In this document: one piece after another, positions 18,656 to 27,122 of the stretch | How the letters are laid out: each line of letters begins with the position of its first letter | How positions within the stretch are numbered: the stretch's first letter is position 1 | Source: Halorussus pelagicus | GTDB taxonomy: Archaea; Halobacteriota; Halobacteria; Halobacteriales; Haladaptataceae | Direction: 5' to 3' | Assembly (NCBI RefSeq): GCF_004087835.1 | Contig: NZ_CP035119.1 | Coordinates: 1,426,001 to 1,490,000, forward strand | DNA: 64,000 nucleotides | Program-made: the position numbers and the translations under genes | The notes under the pieces: model-generated | What the model saw: only the letters and a program-made list of their open reading frames with translations | Told to the model about the DNA's origin: nothing | Databases searched by the model: none

Positions 18656-19138
18656 ATGGACGAGAAAGACGTTCGGATACTGAAATCGCTGGCCGACCTC
18701 GAAACGACGAGTACCGAGTCGGTCAGCGAGGCGACCGGTATCCCTCTCTCGACGGTCCACTACCGCATCAACAACCTGCGCGAGGCGGGCGTTATCGACA
18801 ACGAACGACTCGACATCGACCTCGACGAGTTCGGTCTCGGCGTGACGATTCTGGTGGAGGTCTTCACGAAGGACGACCAGTATCACACCGAGAGCGGTCG
18901 CACGATTGCCGAGGTCGAGGGCGTGACGAAGGTCTTTTTTACGATGGGCGGAACCGACTTCATCGCACTCGCACGACTCCCCGACAGCGACAGCGTCGAA
19001 CGACTCGTCTCGGACTTCGAGGAACTCGACGCCGTCGCTCGGACCGACTCCACGTTCGTCATCGAGCGCGAACTCGACAGTCATCACCCGCTTCAGAGCT
19101 ACTCCGAAGAGACGCTGGTCGAGACGTTCGCCGAGTAG
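18656..19138 (+). CDS. Lrp/AsnC-family transcriptional regulator
   Basis: 160 residues from ATG 18656 (MDEKDVRILKSLADLE). Starts at 18638 or 18605 are possible but add residues outside the fold. An N-terminal winged helix-turn-helix (VSEATGIPLSTVHYRINNL) is followed by a RAM ligand-binding domain (VTILVEVF, VTKVFFTMGGTDFIALARL). Such proteins sense amino acids. It is divergent from a DMT exporter and 52 bp upstream of threonine deaminase, consistent with amino acid homeostasis. Operator-like repeats lie just upstream. Confidence 0.86.
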   Translation: MDEKDVRILKSLADLETTSTESVSEATGIPLSTVHYRINNLREAGVIDNERLDIDLDEFGLGVTILVEVFTKDDQYHTESGRTIAEVEGVTKVFFTMGGTDFIALARLPDSDSVERLVSDFEELDAVARTDSTFVIERELDSHHPLQSYSEETLVETFAE

Positions 19139-19162
19139 TCTCCTCGTTCCACGCAGAAACCC

Positions 19163-19170
19163 ATATATAG
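19163..19170 (+). promoter_or_regulatory. TATA box of the threonine deaminase gene
   Basis: ATATATAG ends 20 bp before the ATG at 19191, the spacing of a leaderless haloarchaeal transcript. It shows that ilvA has its own promoter and need not be read with the regulator gene. Confidence 0.6.
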
Positions 19171-19190
19171 CGTCTCCCGTACTGCCAAAT

Positions 19191-20408
19191 ATGGCCGAAG
19201 TCACCCTGCGCGATGTCGAGGCCGCGCGCGAGCGGTTCGACGAGTCCGTCGTTCAGCAGACCGAAATCGACCGGAGTCGGTCGCTGAGCGAGATGACCGG
19301 CGCGGCGGTCCACCTGAAGATGGAACATCTCCAGCGCACCGGGTCGTTCAAGACGCGGGGCGCGTACAACAAGCTCCAACAGGTCGCCGAGCGGGGCGGT
19401 ATCGAGCGCGTCGTCGCCGCGAGCGCGGGCAACCACGCCCAGGGCGTCGCGCTGGCGGCGACCAAGACCGGCATCGACTCGACCATCGTGATGCCCGAGA
19501 ACGCACCCCAAGCGAAGGTCGAGGCGACGCGGAGCTACGGCGCGGAGGTGGAGTTGCGCGGCGAGGACTTCCAAGCCGCGATGGCGTACGCCCAGTCGCT
19601 GACCGAGGCCGAGGACACCGAGTTCGTCCACGCCTACGACGACCCGGCCATCGTCGCGGGGCAGGGCACCATCGGTCTCGAAATCCACGAGCAGTTGCCC
19701 GACGCCGACACCGTGGTCGTTCCCATCGGTGGCGGCGGATTGATCGGCGGTGCCAGCGCGGCACTCTCGGAACTCGACCCCGAGGTCCGCGTCGTCGGCG
19801 TGCAGGCCGAGGAGGCCGCGACGGTGCCCGAGAGCCTCGACAAGGGGATTCCGGCGTCCATCGACTCGCCCAAGACCATCGCCGACGGCATCGCCACGGG
19901 CGGCATCTCGGAGTTGACGCTCGGTCTGATGCAAGAGTACGTAGACGAGATAGTCACCGTCTCGGACGACGAAATCGCCCGCGCGGAACTGATTTTGCTC
20001 GAACGCGCCAAGCAGTTGGTCGAGGCGGCGGGGGCGTCCTCGGTCGCCGCGGTCCTCTCCGACGATTTGGACGTGACGGGCGAGACGGTCGTCCCCGTCC
20101 TTTCGGGGGGCAACATCGACATCTCGATGCTCCAGACGGTTCTCACGCAGGCGCTCACCGAGCGCAGTCAATTGCTCCGTCTCCGTGCCCGCATCGAGGA
20201 CGAACCCGGCGAGATGACCCACCTCTCGGGCATCATCGCCGACACCGGCGCGAACATCCGGACGGTCCGCCACGACCGCGCGGTTGACGACCTGCGCGTC
20301 GGCGAGGCGTACCTCGTCTTTCAGGTGGTCACGAACGGGAGCGGCCACGCCGAGAAGATTATCGAGAAGGTCCGAGACTCGGGGTACGAGGTCGAACGGG
20401 TGGCGTGA
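19191..20408 (+). CDS. ilvA: Threonine ammonia-lyase
   Basis: 405 residues. Converts threonine to 2-oxobutyrate, feeding isoleucine synthesis. The pyridoxal-phosphate lysine lies in GSFKTRGAYN, the substrate loop is SAGNHAQG, and the phosphate-binding glycine loop is GGGGLIGG. A C-terminal ACT domain (about 330-403, LRARIEDEPGEMTHLSGII) suggests feedback control, as in the catabolic/biosynthetic fused forms. Neighbouring genes for an amino acid-type exporter and an Lrp regulator fit this role. Confidence 0.92.
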   Translation: MAEVTLRDVEAARERFDESVVQQTEIDRSRSLSEMTGAAVHLKMEHLQRTGSFKTRGAYNKLQQVAERGGIERVVAASAGNHAQGVALAATKTGIDSTIVMPENAPQAKVEATRSYGAEVELRGEDFQAAMAYAQSLTEAEDTEFVHAYDDPAIVAGQGTIGLEIHEQLPDADTVVVPIGGGGLIGGASAALSELDPEVRVVGVQAEEAATVPESLDKGIPASIDSPKTIADGIATGGISELTLGLMQEYVDEIVTVSDDEIARAELILLERAKQLVEAAGASSVAAVLSDDLDVTGETVVPVLSGGNIDISMLQTVLTQALTERSQLLRLRARIEDEPGEMTHLSGIIADTGANIRTVRHDRAVDDLRVGEAYLVFQVVTNGSGHAEKIIEKVRDSGYEVERVA

Positions 20409-20465
20409 GGCGTACGCTTCGGCCACAAGTTAATAAATGAAGCCGCCACAGTTTCAGGTGGACAG

Positions 20466-20693
20466 ATGGCTTCGAACCGCAAGAGCGCCGATACCGGCGA
20501 AACGAACGACCTCGCCGAGACCATCGGTCTCTACGCCCTCGGCAAAATCAGCCTCGGCAAAGCCGCCGAACGTGCAGACGTGTCTCGGTGGGAGATGCAG
20601 GAGACGCTTCGGGAGGCGGGCGTCGAGTTGCGCCTCGGTCCACAGAGCGAAGCGGAGTTGGAAGACGATGTGGTGGTTGCTCTCCAGGTTTAA
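20466..20693 (+). CDS. UPF0175-family small protein (antitoxin-like), orphan
   Basis: 75 residues. The central pattern AETIGLYALGKISLGKAAERADVSRWEMQE is that of UPF0175, a helix-turn-helix type family often paired with PIN-domain toxins. No PIN gene follows: the next gene is on the opposite strand and encodes a membrane protein. It may be an orphan antitoxin or a stand-alone regulator. It sits at the edge of a low-GC patch. Confidence 0.8.
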   Translation: MASNRKSADTGETNDLAETIGLYALGKISLGKAAERADVSRWEMQETLREAGVELRLGPQSEAELEDDVVVALQV

Positions 20694-20697
20694 GATT

Positions 20698-21474
20698 TCA
20701 TCTCTCGAAAACCCTCCTCATAGATGCTCTTACCTTTCTAAACTGACTACCTGCGCCTTTTCCAATCCAAAACAAGCTTTCTTCTATGATGTCGTAGAGT
20801 AAACTATTTAGATTCAAAAAGCCGATAACGAGTGGAACAACTGGAATCCAAACGAGAAATAAATTCCCTACTAGGGTTACAGAATTCATATCTGCTGTGA
20901 AGGGTACACCGAACTGCTGAATCGGAGCCGAAAGTACGAATGAAATACTCCCTAGAAGAATATCAGCTGGCAGCCGCCGCAGTAATTCCGCGATGGATTC
21001 GGAGTTCCATTGTAACCAGCGAACGTGAAAGATATCGATTGAGACCATCAGTACGAGCGCCAAACCAAATGCCCGTATAAAATTACGAAACTTCTTCTGG
21101 ATTGGTTCCTGTGCTTCTCTCCAAGCGACTGGCAACTCTTTATCGGGTAGTTGATGGACAGGATACGGAGGTATGAGATAACCCTGAGCGAACTGGAAAT
21201 ATTCTCGAGTTACTAGCAGTATTCGTGCACCTATTGCAATATAAAAAGACACTCGGACTGGTATTTGGAAATAAAAGAAAGTGAACACGTAGGGGTTCAC
21301 TGTTTGAGAATGACCATCACCAGGATTAAGATACCAAATGTACGCGAACTGGGGTACTCTTACAAATATCCACCAGACGAAAACCACTACCAAAGCAAAT
21401 GCAAGTCCACGAGACAGGACTACTGCTCCCTTTTGGAGAGCAGTTCGTGAATAAATCATGATTGCTCTATCCAA
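20698..21474 (-). CDS. Low-GC membrane protein, unknown
   Basis: 258 residues with about five hydrophobic segments (RGLAFALVVVFVWWIFV, YFQIPVRVSFYIAIGARILL, FIRAFGLALVLMVSIDIF, ILLGSISFVLSAPI, VGNLFLVWIPVVPLVIGFL) and aromatic-rich loops. Base composition is clearly more AT than the dehydrogenase genes on either side. A start at the second methionine (21459) is equally possible. No family recognised. Probably horizontally acquired. Confidence 0.65.
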   Translation of the reverse strand: MDRAIMIYSRTALQKGAVVLSRGLAFALVVVFVWWIFVRVPQFAYIWYLNPGDGHSQTVNPYVFTFFYFQIPVRVSFYIAIGARILLVTREYFQFAQGYLIPPYPVHQLPDKELPVAWREAQEPIQKKFRNFIRAFGLALVLMVSIDIFHVRWLQWNSESIAELLRRLPADILLGSISFVLSAPIQQFGVPFTADMNSVTLVGNLFLVWIPVVPLVIGFLNLNSLLYDIIEESLFWIGKGAGSQFRKVRASMRRVFER

Positions 21475-21608
21475 CCAGAAAAATATAAGCTATTCCTAAT
21501 CTGTTGCCGTATGCTACTTACCCATCCCTATCGAGTGATACGTTACCGCGCCAACCTCGCCGCAAAATCCACCTGATTTTTCACCACCAAGCGCGAGGCT
21601 TCGAACAT

Positions 21609-23033
21609 ATGGTCGTCGGAGACATCTCGACGGGAACAGACGTGTTGGTAATCGGCGCGGGACCGGGCGGCTACGTCGCCGCGATTCGCGCGGGCCAGTT
21701 GGACCTCGACGTGACGCTCGTGGAGAAAGACGCCTACGGCGGGACCTGCCTGAACTACGGGTGTATCCCCTCGAAGGCGATGATTACGGCCTCGGACCTC
21801 GCTCACGAGGCGGGCAACGCCGAGGAGATGGGTATCTACGCCGATCCCGAGGTGGAGATGGACGAGATGGTCGGCTGGAAGAACGGCGTCGTGGACCAAC
21901 TCACCGGCGGCGTCGAGAAACTGGCCAAGGCCAACGGCGTCGAACTGATGGAGGGTCGCGCGGAGTTCGCCAGCGAGGACAAGGCCCGAATCGTCCACAG
22001 CGGCGGCGGACAGGGTTCCGAGACCGTCGATTTCGAACACGCCATCGTTTCGACTGGAAGCCGCCCTATCGAGGTGCCCGGATTCGACTTCGGCGACGAC
22101 CCGGTATTGGACTCCCGGCAGGCGCTCGCGCTGGAGGACGTGCCCGAGAGCCTCGTCATCGTCGGCGCGGGCTACATCGGCATGGAACTCGCGGGCGTCT
22201 TCGCCAAGTTGGGCACCGACGTGACCGTCGTGGAGATGCTCGACTCGGTGCTGCCGGGCTACGAGGACGACCTCGCGCGCCCAGTCAAGAAGCGCGCCGA
22301 GGAACTCGGCATCGACTTCTACTTCGGCGAGGCCGCCAGCGGGTGGGAGGAGTCGGGCGACGGCATCACGGTCACGACCGAAAACGAGGACGGCGAAATC
22401 TCGGAGTTCGGCGCGGAGAAGGTGCTGGTCGCGGTCGGCCGCTCGCCGGTTACGGACACCCTCGAACTCGACAATGCGGGCGTCGAGACCGACGAAGACG
22501 GCTTTATCCCGACCGACGACCGCGCGCGGACGAACGTTGACCACATTCACGCCATCGGCGACGTGGCGGGCGAACCCATGCTCGCGCACGTCGCCAGCAA
22601 GGAGGGACAGGTCGCCGCGGAGGTCATCGCGGGCGAACCCTCGGCGCTGGACTATCAGGCGGTCCCCGCCGCGGTGTTCACCGACCCCGAAATCGGCACG
22701 GTCGGCATGACCGAGACCGAAGCCGAGGAGCAGGGCTTCGAGCCGGTCGTCGGTAAGTTCCCGTTCAACGCCTCGGGCCGCGCGCTCACGACGGGCCACG
22801 CAGACGGCTTCGTGCGCATCGTCGCCGACGAACCGAGCGGATTCCTGCTCGGTGCCCAAATCGTGGGACCGGAGGCCTCGGAACTGATAGCGGAGATGGG
22901 GCTTGCCATCGAGATGGGCGCGACGCTGGAAGACGTGGCTGCGACGATTCACACCCACCCGACGCTTAGCGAGGCCGTAATGGAGGCCGCCGAGAACGCG
23001 CTCGGGCACGCCATTCACACGCTGAACCGCTGA
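21609..23033 (+). CDS. lpdA: Dihydrolipoyl dehydrogenase (E3)
   Basis: 474 residues from ATG 21609 (MVVGDISTG). FAD site VIGAGPGGYVAAIRAGQL; redox disulfide in GGTCLNYGCIPSK; NAD site VIVGAGYIGMELAG; dimer-interface catalytic His in IHTHPTLSE. It reoxidises dihydrolipoamide of the E2. It lies 4.2 kb after the E2 gene, separated by five unrelated genes, so it has its own promoter. The longer upstream frame (from 21504) is not conserved in character. Confidence 0.94.
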   Translation: MVVGDISTGTDVLVIGAGPGGYVAAIRAGQLDLDVTLVEKDAYGGTCLNYGCIPSKAMITASDLAHEAGNAEEMGIYADPEVEMDEMVGWKNGVVDQLTGGVEKLAKANGVELMEGRAEFASEDKARIVHSGGGQGSETVDFEHAIVSTGSRPIEVPGFDFGDDPVLDSRQALALEDVPESLVIVGAGYIGMELAGVFAKLGTDVTVVEMLDSVLPGYEDDLARPVKKRAEELGIDFYFGEAASGWEESGDGITVTTENEDGEISEFGAEKVLVAVGRSPVTDTLELDNAGVETDEDGFIPTDDRARTNVDHIHAIGDVAGEPMLAHVASKEGQVAAEVIAGEPSALDYQAVPAAVFTDPEIGTVGMTETEAEEQGFEPVVGKFPFNASGRALTTGHADGFVRIVADEPSGFLLGAQIVGPEASELIAEMGLAIEMGATLEDVAATIHTHPTLSEAVMEAAENALGHAIHTLNR

Positions 23034-23108
23034 ACTTCCCTAGGTAACGCTTCCCATCAGTTCCTCACTCTCCGTGTTTCGCCGAGACGGTAGAAAGATT
23101 CGACAGCG

Positions 23109-23310
23109 TCACTTCCCGAGGTAGGCGTCCTGGACCCTTTCGCTACGAGGGGTTCGTTCGCCGATTCCTCGTAGCGGTTCTCGCCCACGTCGAGGACATA
23201 GCCTCGTTCGGCGATGTGGAGTCCGGCCTTAACGTTCTGCTCGACCATCAACACCACAGTCCCGTCTTGGCGCACCGCGTTGACGAGTTCGACGGCGCGG
23301 TCGCCAGCGG
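23109..23310 (-). pseudogene. livF: Remnant of a branched-chain amino acid ABC transporter ATPase (livF), frameshifted
   Basis: The strand reads VELVNAVRQDGTVVLMVEQN, then KAGLHIAERGYVLDVGENRYEE, the last part of LivF after the Walker B region. In that frame translation then runs on into unrelated sequence. In another frame, the downstream bases read RVQDAYLGK followed by TGA at 23109-23111, exactly the expected LivF C-terminus. An indel near 23140 therefore broke the gene, and the ATP-binding N-terminal half is absent. The 5' edge is approximate. Confidence 0.75.
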
Positions 23311-23492
23311 CGCGTTCCCCGACTCCGAGGCTACCGAGTCGATGGACGACGGGGAGGATGTGGGTACTGGGGCGGTAGCGGTGTTGATTGACTCAAGGAT
23401 CGGAGCGGTCGCGGGTACTGTTACGGATGCAGTTGTGACAACAGCTCTCACTGCTGAAGCGCTAGCGGTAGCCCCGACACATCCCGGTCGCG

Positions 23493-23503
23493 TTTTATAT
23501 ATG
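23493..23503 (+). promoter_or_regulatory. TATA box of the LolA-like gene
   Basis: TTTTATATATG lies about 35-45 bp before ATG 23538. It marks an active-looking promoter within an otherwise decayed stretch. Confidence 0.5.
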
Positions 23504-23537
23504 TATGCCTACTTACTTGTAGGACGATAGAGAAGCC

Positions 23538-24266
23538 ATGACCACGAATGACGATACGCCTTCAGTCAAGGAAATTCTCGACGAACTCCAGTCCACGGAC
23601 AATTTGCCGGACACCATTCACGGGACGAAACGAAAAACCGAAAAATACGGTGGCGGCCTGAGAACGGTCCGACTTGAAGTGTGGGAGGATCTTCCGAACA
23701 GAACTCGCAACGAACAACTGTCCGTGGAAACCGCCGACGAGTTCGATTTCGACCTTGGCGTCATGCACGACCCGACGCCTGAATTCGAGGGCGTAGATCT
23801 CATGATACAGAATCGAGATGGAGTAATAATGTATGACCGTGAAGCGAAAAAGTATCATAGTCTTGACTTCAACCCGGCCGAGGATCAACCTAATCCTAAC
23901 ACGGACGCGACGTTAATTGGGTCCTCTCCCAAATCGAACTTCGACGTGACGTACGATGGGAGAGAGACCGTCGCAGGTCGAGAGACGCACGTCCTGTCGT
24001 TTCGACCGACAGCGGACGCGGATTCCCTCTACCGAGGATATGAGTACATAAATATGTGGATAGACGACGAATACTGGTTCCCCATCAAGGAGGAGGCACA
24101 GGCCAATATCCAAAAGATGCCGTTGTTGCAGACAGATTCATTCGAAGATATTCCGGACGGGGTGTACTTCCTCAAGAAAACGTTTGAGGAGGTTGAATTT
24201 GACATCGAGATCGATCGCTCTCTCTTCGAGTTTACTCCTCCCGAAAACGCAAAAGAGGTTAAGTAG
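23538..24266 (+). CDS. LolA-like protein lacking a signal peptide
   Basis: 242 residues. The layout of short beta strands with VTYDGRETVAGRETHVLSFRPT, MWIDDEYWFPIKEEA and the end FEFTPPENAKEVK matches haloarchaeal LolA/LolB-fold proteins that bind lipids or prenyl chains. Those relatives usually start with a lipoprotein signal. Here the N-terminus is polar (MTTNDDTPSVKE), so the protein looks cytoplasmic or 5'-truncated. GC is lower than that of surrounding genes, and a livF remnant lies upstream. Confidence 0.7.
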   Translation: MTTNDDTPSVKEILDELQSTDNLPDTIHGTKRKTEKYGGGLRTVRLEVWEDLPNRTRNEQLSVETADEFDFDLGVMHDPTPEFEGVDLMIQNRDGVIMYDREAKKYHSLDFNPAEDQPNPNTDATLIGSSPKSNFDVTYDGRETVAGRETHVLSFRPTADADSLYRGYEYINMWIDDEYWFPIKEEAQANIQKMPLLQTDSFEDIPDGVYFLKKTFEEVEFDIEIDRSLFEFTPPENAKEVK

Positions 24267-24529
24267 AAAGCGTTTATCGAATAGATTCTGGCAGGCTATC
24301 GATGCATTTTGCGCAGGCTTTTAGATCTAAACCCATGCAGTGTTGGGCAATACGTTCACCGCAATGCAGGGGATCGCCATTTCCAATGACAAAAGCACAA
24401 GCGCTGAATCGGTAGAGCGACTACGCGCTTTACTTTCTGTATTTCCTCATTGTGAGTCCTAAAACGGTCGTTCGTCGTCGGCCCTATCTCTAGCGAACAA
24501 TTATGTTATTTGGTGCCGTAGCTCACGGT

Positions 24530-24739
24530 ATGGCCAACAACAACCCCGGCGGCCTCTCTCCCTTCGAGCGACTTCGGTCGCGCTTCGAGGACGAGGACCT
24601 CGTCTGTCCGAAGTGCGGGTACGACGACGAGGACGGGAAGTGGCTCGCGGAGACCGGCGGCGACCGGATTCAGTACCGCCACCTCTGTCCCAGCTGCGGC
24701 TACGTTCGACGCCGGACGTTCCGACTCGGCGCGGAGTGA
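24530..24739 (+). CDS. Small zinc-ribbon protein (HVO_0649-like)
   Basis: 69 residues from ATG 24530. One zinc ribbon with CPKCGY and CPSCGY knuckles, preceded by SPFERLRSRFEDEDL and ending RRRTFRLG. It resembles a small haloarchaeal zinc-finger family that I remember as HVO_0649-like. Its function is unknown. An in-frame ATG at 24503 would add nine residues not fitting the fold. Confidence 0.8.
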   Translation: MANNNPGGLSPFERLRSRFEDEDLVCPKCGYDDEDGKWLAETGGDRIQYRHLCPSCGYVRRRTFRLGAE

Positions 24740-25090
24740 GGGTCGGAGACGGAGTGGCGTTGTTCGAAGTCGGCGGTGATTGAGTCGGTGTAGTTGGAAA
24801 CTGTGTTGTTGTGAAGTAGAACGGACGCGAGGGGCTAGCTTCAGGCTTGAGCAAATCATACCGCAGCCGCACGGCACCGCGCCGCCCCGCAACCGCAGGC
24901 CTCACACCTCCCCAACCTCCTCCGTCACTCCCTCCGGTCGTTCAGTCGTCCCTCGCGCGGATGGGCGCGGCACGAGGCCGCGCCCCCGCGCGCCGACCGC
25001 TGTAGAAAGTACCGTCTCGCGCCGGGTCGCTCGCCGAGAAAATCTGTCACACCCGACGCCCTTTTAGCCCCTACCGCGAAACACGGGCGT
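24740..25090. other. Gene-free stretch before pheA with one GC hairpin
   Basis: No credible ORF. A perfect hairpin at 24963-24985 (GGGCGCGGC, 5-nt loop, GCCGCGCCC) is the only structure noted. Stop-rich frames and C-rich runs surround it. Confidence 0.4.
24963..24985. repeat. GC-rich hairpin, 9-bp stem
   Basis: Perfect 9-bp stem with loop ACGAG, about 105 bp before the pheA start codon. It could be a terminator for the upstream zinc-ribbon gene or a regulatory structure. Confidence 0.4.
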
Positions 25091-25903
25091 ATGCAAGCAG
25101 TCACGCTCGGTCCCGAGGGGACCTACTCGCATCGCGCCGCCAGCGCAGTCGCCGACGAGGTGGAGTTCCGCGAGTCAGTCACCGCCATCGTGGAGACCGT
25201 CGCGGACGGCGAGTACGACCGCGGCGTCGTCCCCATCGAGAACAGCATCGAGGGGAGTGTCACCGAGACGCTGGACGCGCTGACCGACCGCGAGGTCGCC
25301 GCCGTCCGGGAAATCGTCACGCCGATTCGCCACGCGCTGCTCGCCCAGCGCGAGGACTTCTCTGTCGTCGCCAGCCACTCCCAAGCGCTGGCGCAGTGTC
25401 GAAGCTACCTTGAAGCCGAGTACCCCGACGCAGACCTCGAAGCGGTCGCCAGTACCGCCCGCGGCGTCGAGTACGCTCGCGAGAACCCCGACGTGGCGGC
25501 CATCGGCCATCCGGACAACGCGGGCGGCGACGACGACCTTCGCGTCGTCGCCGAGGGGATTCAGGACCGCAACTCGAACGCGACCCGGTTCTTCGTCATC
25601 GCGCCCGCGAGCGAGCGCTCGGAGGCGGGCGGCAAGTCCTCGCTGGTGGTCTACCCGAACGCGAACTACCCCGGACTCCTGCTCGAACTGCTCGAACCGT
25701 TCGCCGAGCGCGACATCAACCTGACGCGAGTCGAGTCGCGCCCGAGCGGCGAGCGACTGGGCGACTACGTCTTCCACGTCGATTTCGAGGCGGGTCTCTA
25801 CGAGGAGCGCGCTGAGGAGGCCATCGGCGACATCGAGGACCTCGCAGAGAACGGGTGGGTCCGGAGACTGGGGTCCTACGACGCTGAACACGTCGTCTAC
25901 TGA
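25091..25903 (+). CDS. pheA: Prephenate dehydratase
   Basis: 270 residues. Converts prephenate to phenylpyruvate in phenylalanine synthesis. The catalytic periplasmic-binding-like domain covers 1 to about 170 (GPEGTYSHRAA; IENSIEGSV; the TRF motif in NSNATRFFVI). A C-terminal ACT domain (about 185-265) has the ESRPSGERLGDYVFHVD element of phenylalanine feedback sites. No chorismate mutase domain is fused. It is a single-gene unit. Confidence 0.93.
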   Translation: MQAVTLGPEGTYSHRAASAVADEVEFRESVTAIVETVADGEYDRGVVPIENSIEGSVTETLDALTDREVAAVREIVTPIRHALLAQREDFSVVASHSQALAQCRSYLEAEYPDADLEAVASTARGVEYARENPDVAAIGHPDNAGGDDDLRVVAEGIQDRNSNATRFFVIAPASERSEAGGKSSLVVYPNANYPGLLLELLEPFAERDINLTRVESRPSGERLGDYVFHVDFEAGLYEERAEEAIGDIEDLAENGWVRRLGSYDAEHVVY

Positions 25904-26040
25904 CCGACCCTCGACTGAGTGACCGACCCGCTTTTGACCCACTGACTCACTCTCGACCGACCGCCGACGGATTTCCCGGACTGAATTTTTAAGACGAAAC
26001 ACGTCGGAGTTCCAACGGGCGACCGACGCCCGGAGCAACT

Positions 26041-26484
26041 ATGTCAGGACGAAAGAACCCCTTCGAGGACTTAGAAGAGATGATAGACCGCATGAGCCGT
26101 CAGTTCGAGGAGTCGATGGGCGGCGGAGCGATGGAGAAACTTGGCGGCGGCGGGGCGTCTATCGACGTGGCCGACCGCGGCGAGGCGTTCGTCGTCACCG
26201 CCGACTTACCCGGCTACCGCAAGGAGGACATCGACGTGACGCTCCGGGGCGACCACCTCCAGATTCGCGCCGAGACCGAGCAGGAGACCGAAGAGAGCGA
26301 CGACGAGGACGGCCAGTACATCCGCAAGGAGCGTAGCCATCGGGCGGTGAACCGCACGGTGACGTTCCCCGAGGACGTTGACGAAGAGAACGTCGCCGCC
26401 GAGTACCGCAACGGCGTGTTGACGGTGACGCTTCAGAAACTGGTCGCGGGCGACGAGGACTCTCACAGTATCGACATCGAGTGA
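26041..26484 (+). CDS. Hsp20/alpha-crystallin small heat shock protein
   Basis: 147 residues. A short N-terminal arm (FEDLEEMIDRMSRQFEES) precedes an alpha-crystallin domain (VTADLPGYRKEDIDVTLRGDHLQIRAE; ERSHRAVNRTVTFPEDVDEENVAAEYRNGVLTVTL in pieces). It holds unfolding proteins in the cytoplasm. The usual IxI tail is weak (SHSIDIE). It is followed 94 bp later by a peroxiredoxin gene, giving a stress-related pair. Confidence 0.9.
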   Translation: MSGRKNPFEDLEEMIDRMSRQFEESMGGGAMEKLGGGGASIDVADRGEAFVVTADLPGYRKEDIDVTLRGDHLQIRAETEQETEESDDEDGQYIRKERSHRAVNRTVTFPEDVDEENVAAEYRNGVLTVTLQKLVAGDEDSHSIDIE

Positions 26485-26578
26485 GTCCGCGTCCGTGAAC
26501 GCGAGCGCAAGCGTTTCGAACGACGCCCAGACGCCAGCAAGCGCAAACGCCTTGCCGCTTCGTCGGTAATCTGGGGCC

Positions 26579-27031
26579 ATGACGCTCGAAACAGGTGCGG
26601 ACGCGCCGACGGTCGAAGCGACGAACCAGCGCGGCGAGACCATCGAACTCGACTTCTCGGAACCGACGGTGCTGTACTTCTATCCCCGCGACGACACACC
26701 GGGGTGTACCACCGAGGCCGAGCAGTTCGACGCCGAACTGGAGAGCTACCACGACGCGGGCGTCTCGGTCTTCGGCGTCTCGACCGACGACGCCGAGAGC
26801 CACGAGGAGTTCGCCGAGAAGTACGAACTTCGGTTCGACCTGCTGGCCGACCCCGAGACCGGCATCGCCGACGCCTTCGGCGTGGACACCTCCCGCGGCG
26901 CGACCGCGCGCACCACCTTCGTCCTCGCAGACGGCGAGGTCAAAGCGGTCTACGAGGGCGTGGACCCCGACGGGCACGCCCGAGAGGTGCTGGGTGATAT
27001 GCTCGACGACGAACTGGTCGCGCTGGAGTAG
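26579..27031 (+). CDS. Peroxiredoxin, Bcp type with a single cysteine
   Basis: 150 residues. The thioredoxin-fold core has the peroxidatic motif FYPRDDTPGCTTEAEQF with Cys43. No other cysteine exists in the protein, so the resolving Cys of two-cysteine Bcp enzymes is missing and an outside thiol must reduce it. It reduces peroxides in the cytoplasm. Lies between Hsp20 and a membrane protein gene on the same strand. Confidence 0.9.
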   Translation: MTLETGADAPTVEATNQRGETIELDFSEPTVLYFYPRDDTPGCTTEAEQFDAELESYHDAGVSVFGVSTDDAESHEEFAEKYELRFDLLADPETGIADAFGVDTSRGATARTTFVLADGEVKAVYEGVDPDGHAREVLGDMLDDELVALE

Positions 27032-27122
27032 CCGACTGCGTCCGACGCCGACCACTGGAAACTGGCGCAAAACAGCGAAGCGTCGCCGACACCGTTTTTC
27101 GCCGGGCCGCCGAGCGGTCCGT

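Noticed and set aside
21543-23018. A 491-codon open frame antisense to the dihydrolipoyl dehydrogenase gene
   Set aside because: It mirrors a well-recognised E3 gene. High GC removes stop codons from antisense frames, and the translation is Arg/His/Val-rich with no domain.
23057-23275. Treating the 72-codon LivF-like frame as an intact gene
   Set aside because: It lacks Walker A, Q-loop and signature motifs, and its true C-terminus lies in another frame.
23216-23530. A 104-codon frame on the plus strand over the livF remnant
   Set aside because: It begins inside the antisense of the livF remnant and shows no conserved pattern.
24390-24450. Possible tRNA (GGTAGAGCG resembles a D-arm)
   Set aside because: No acceptor stem, anticodon arm or T-loop can be drawn around it.
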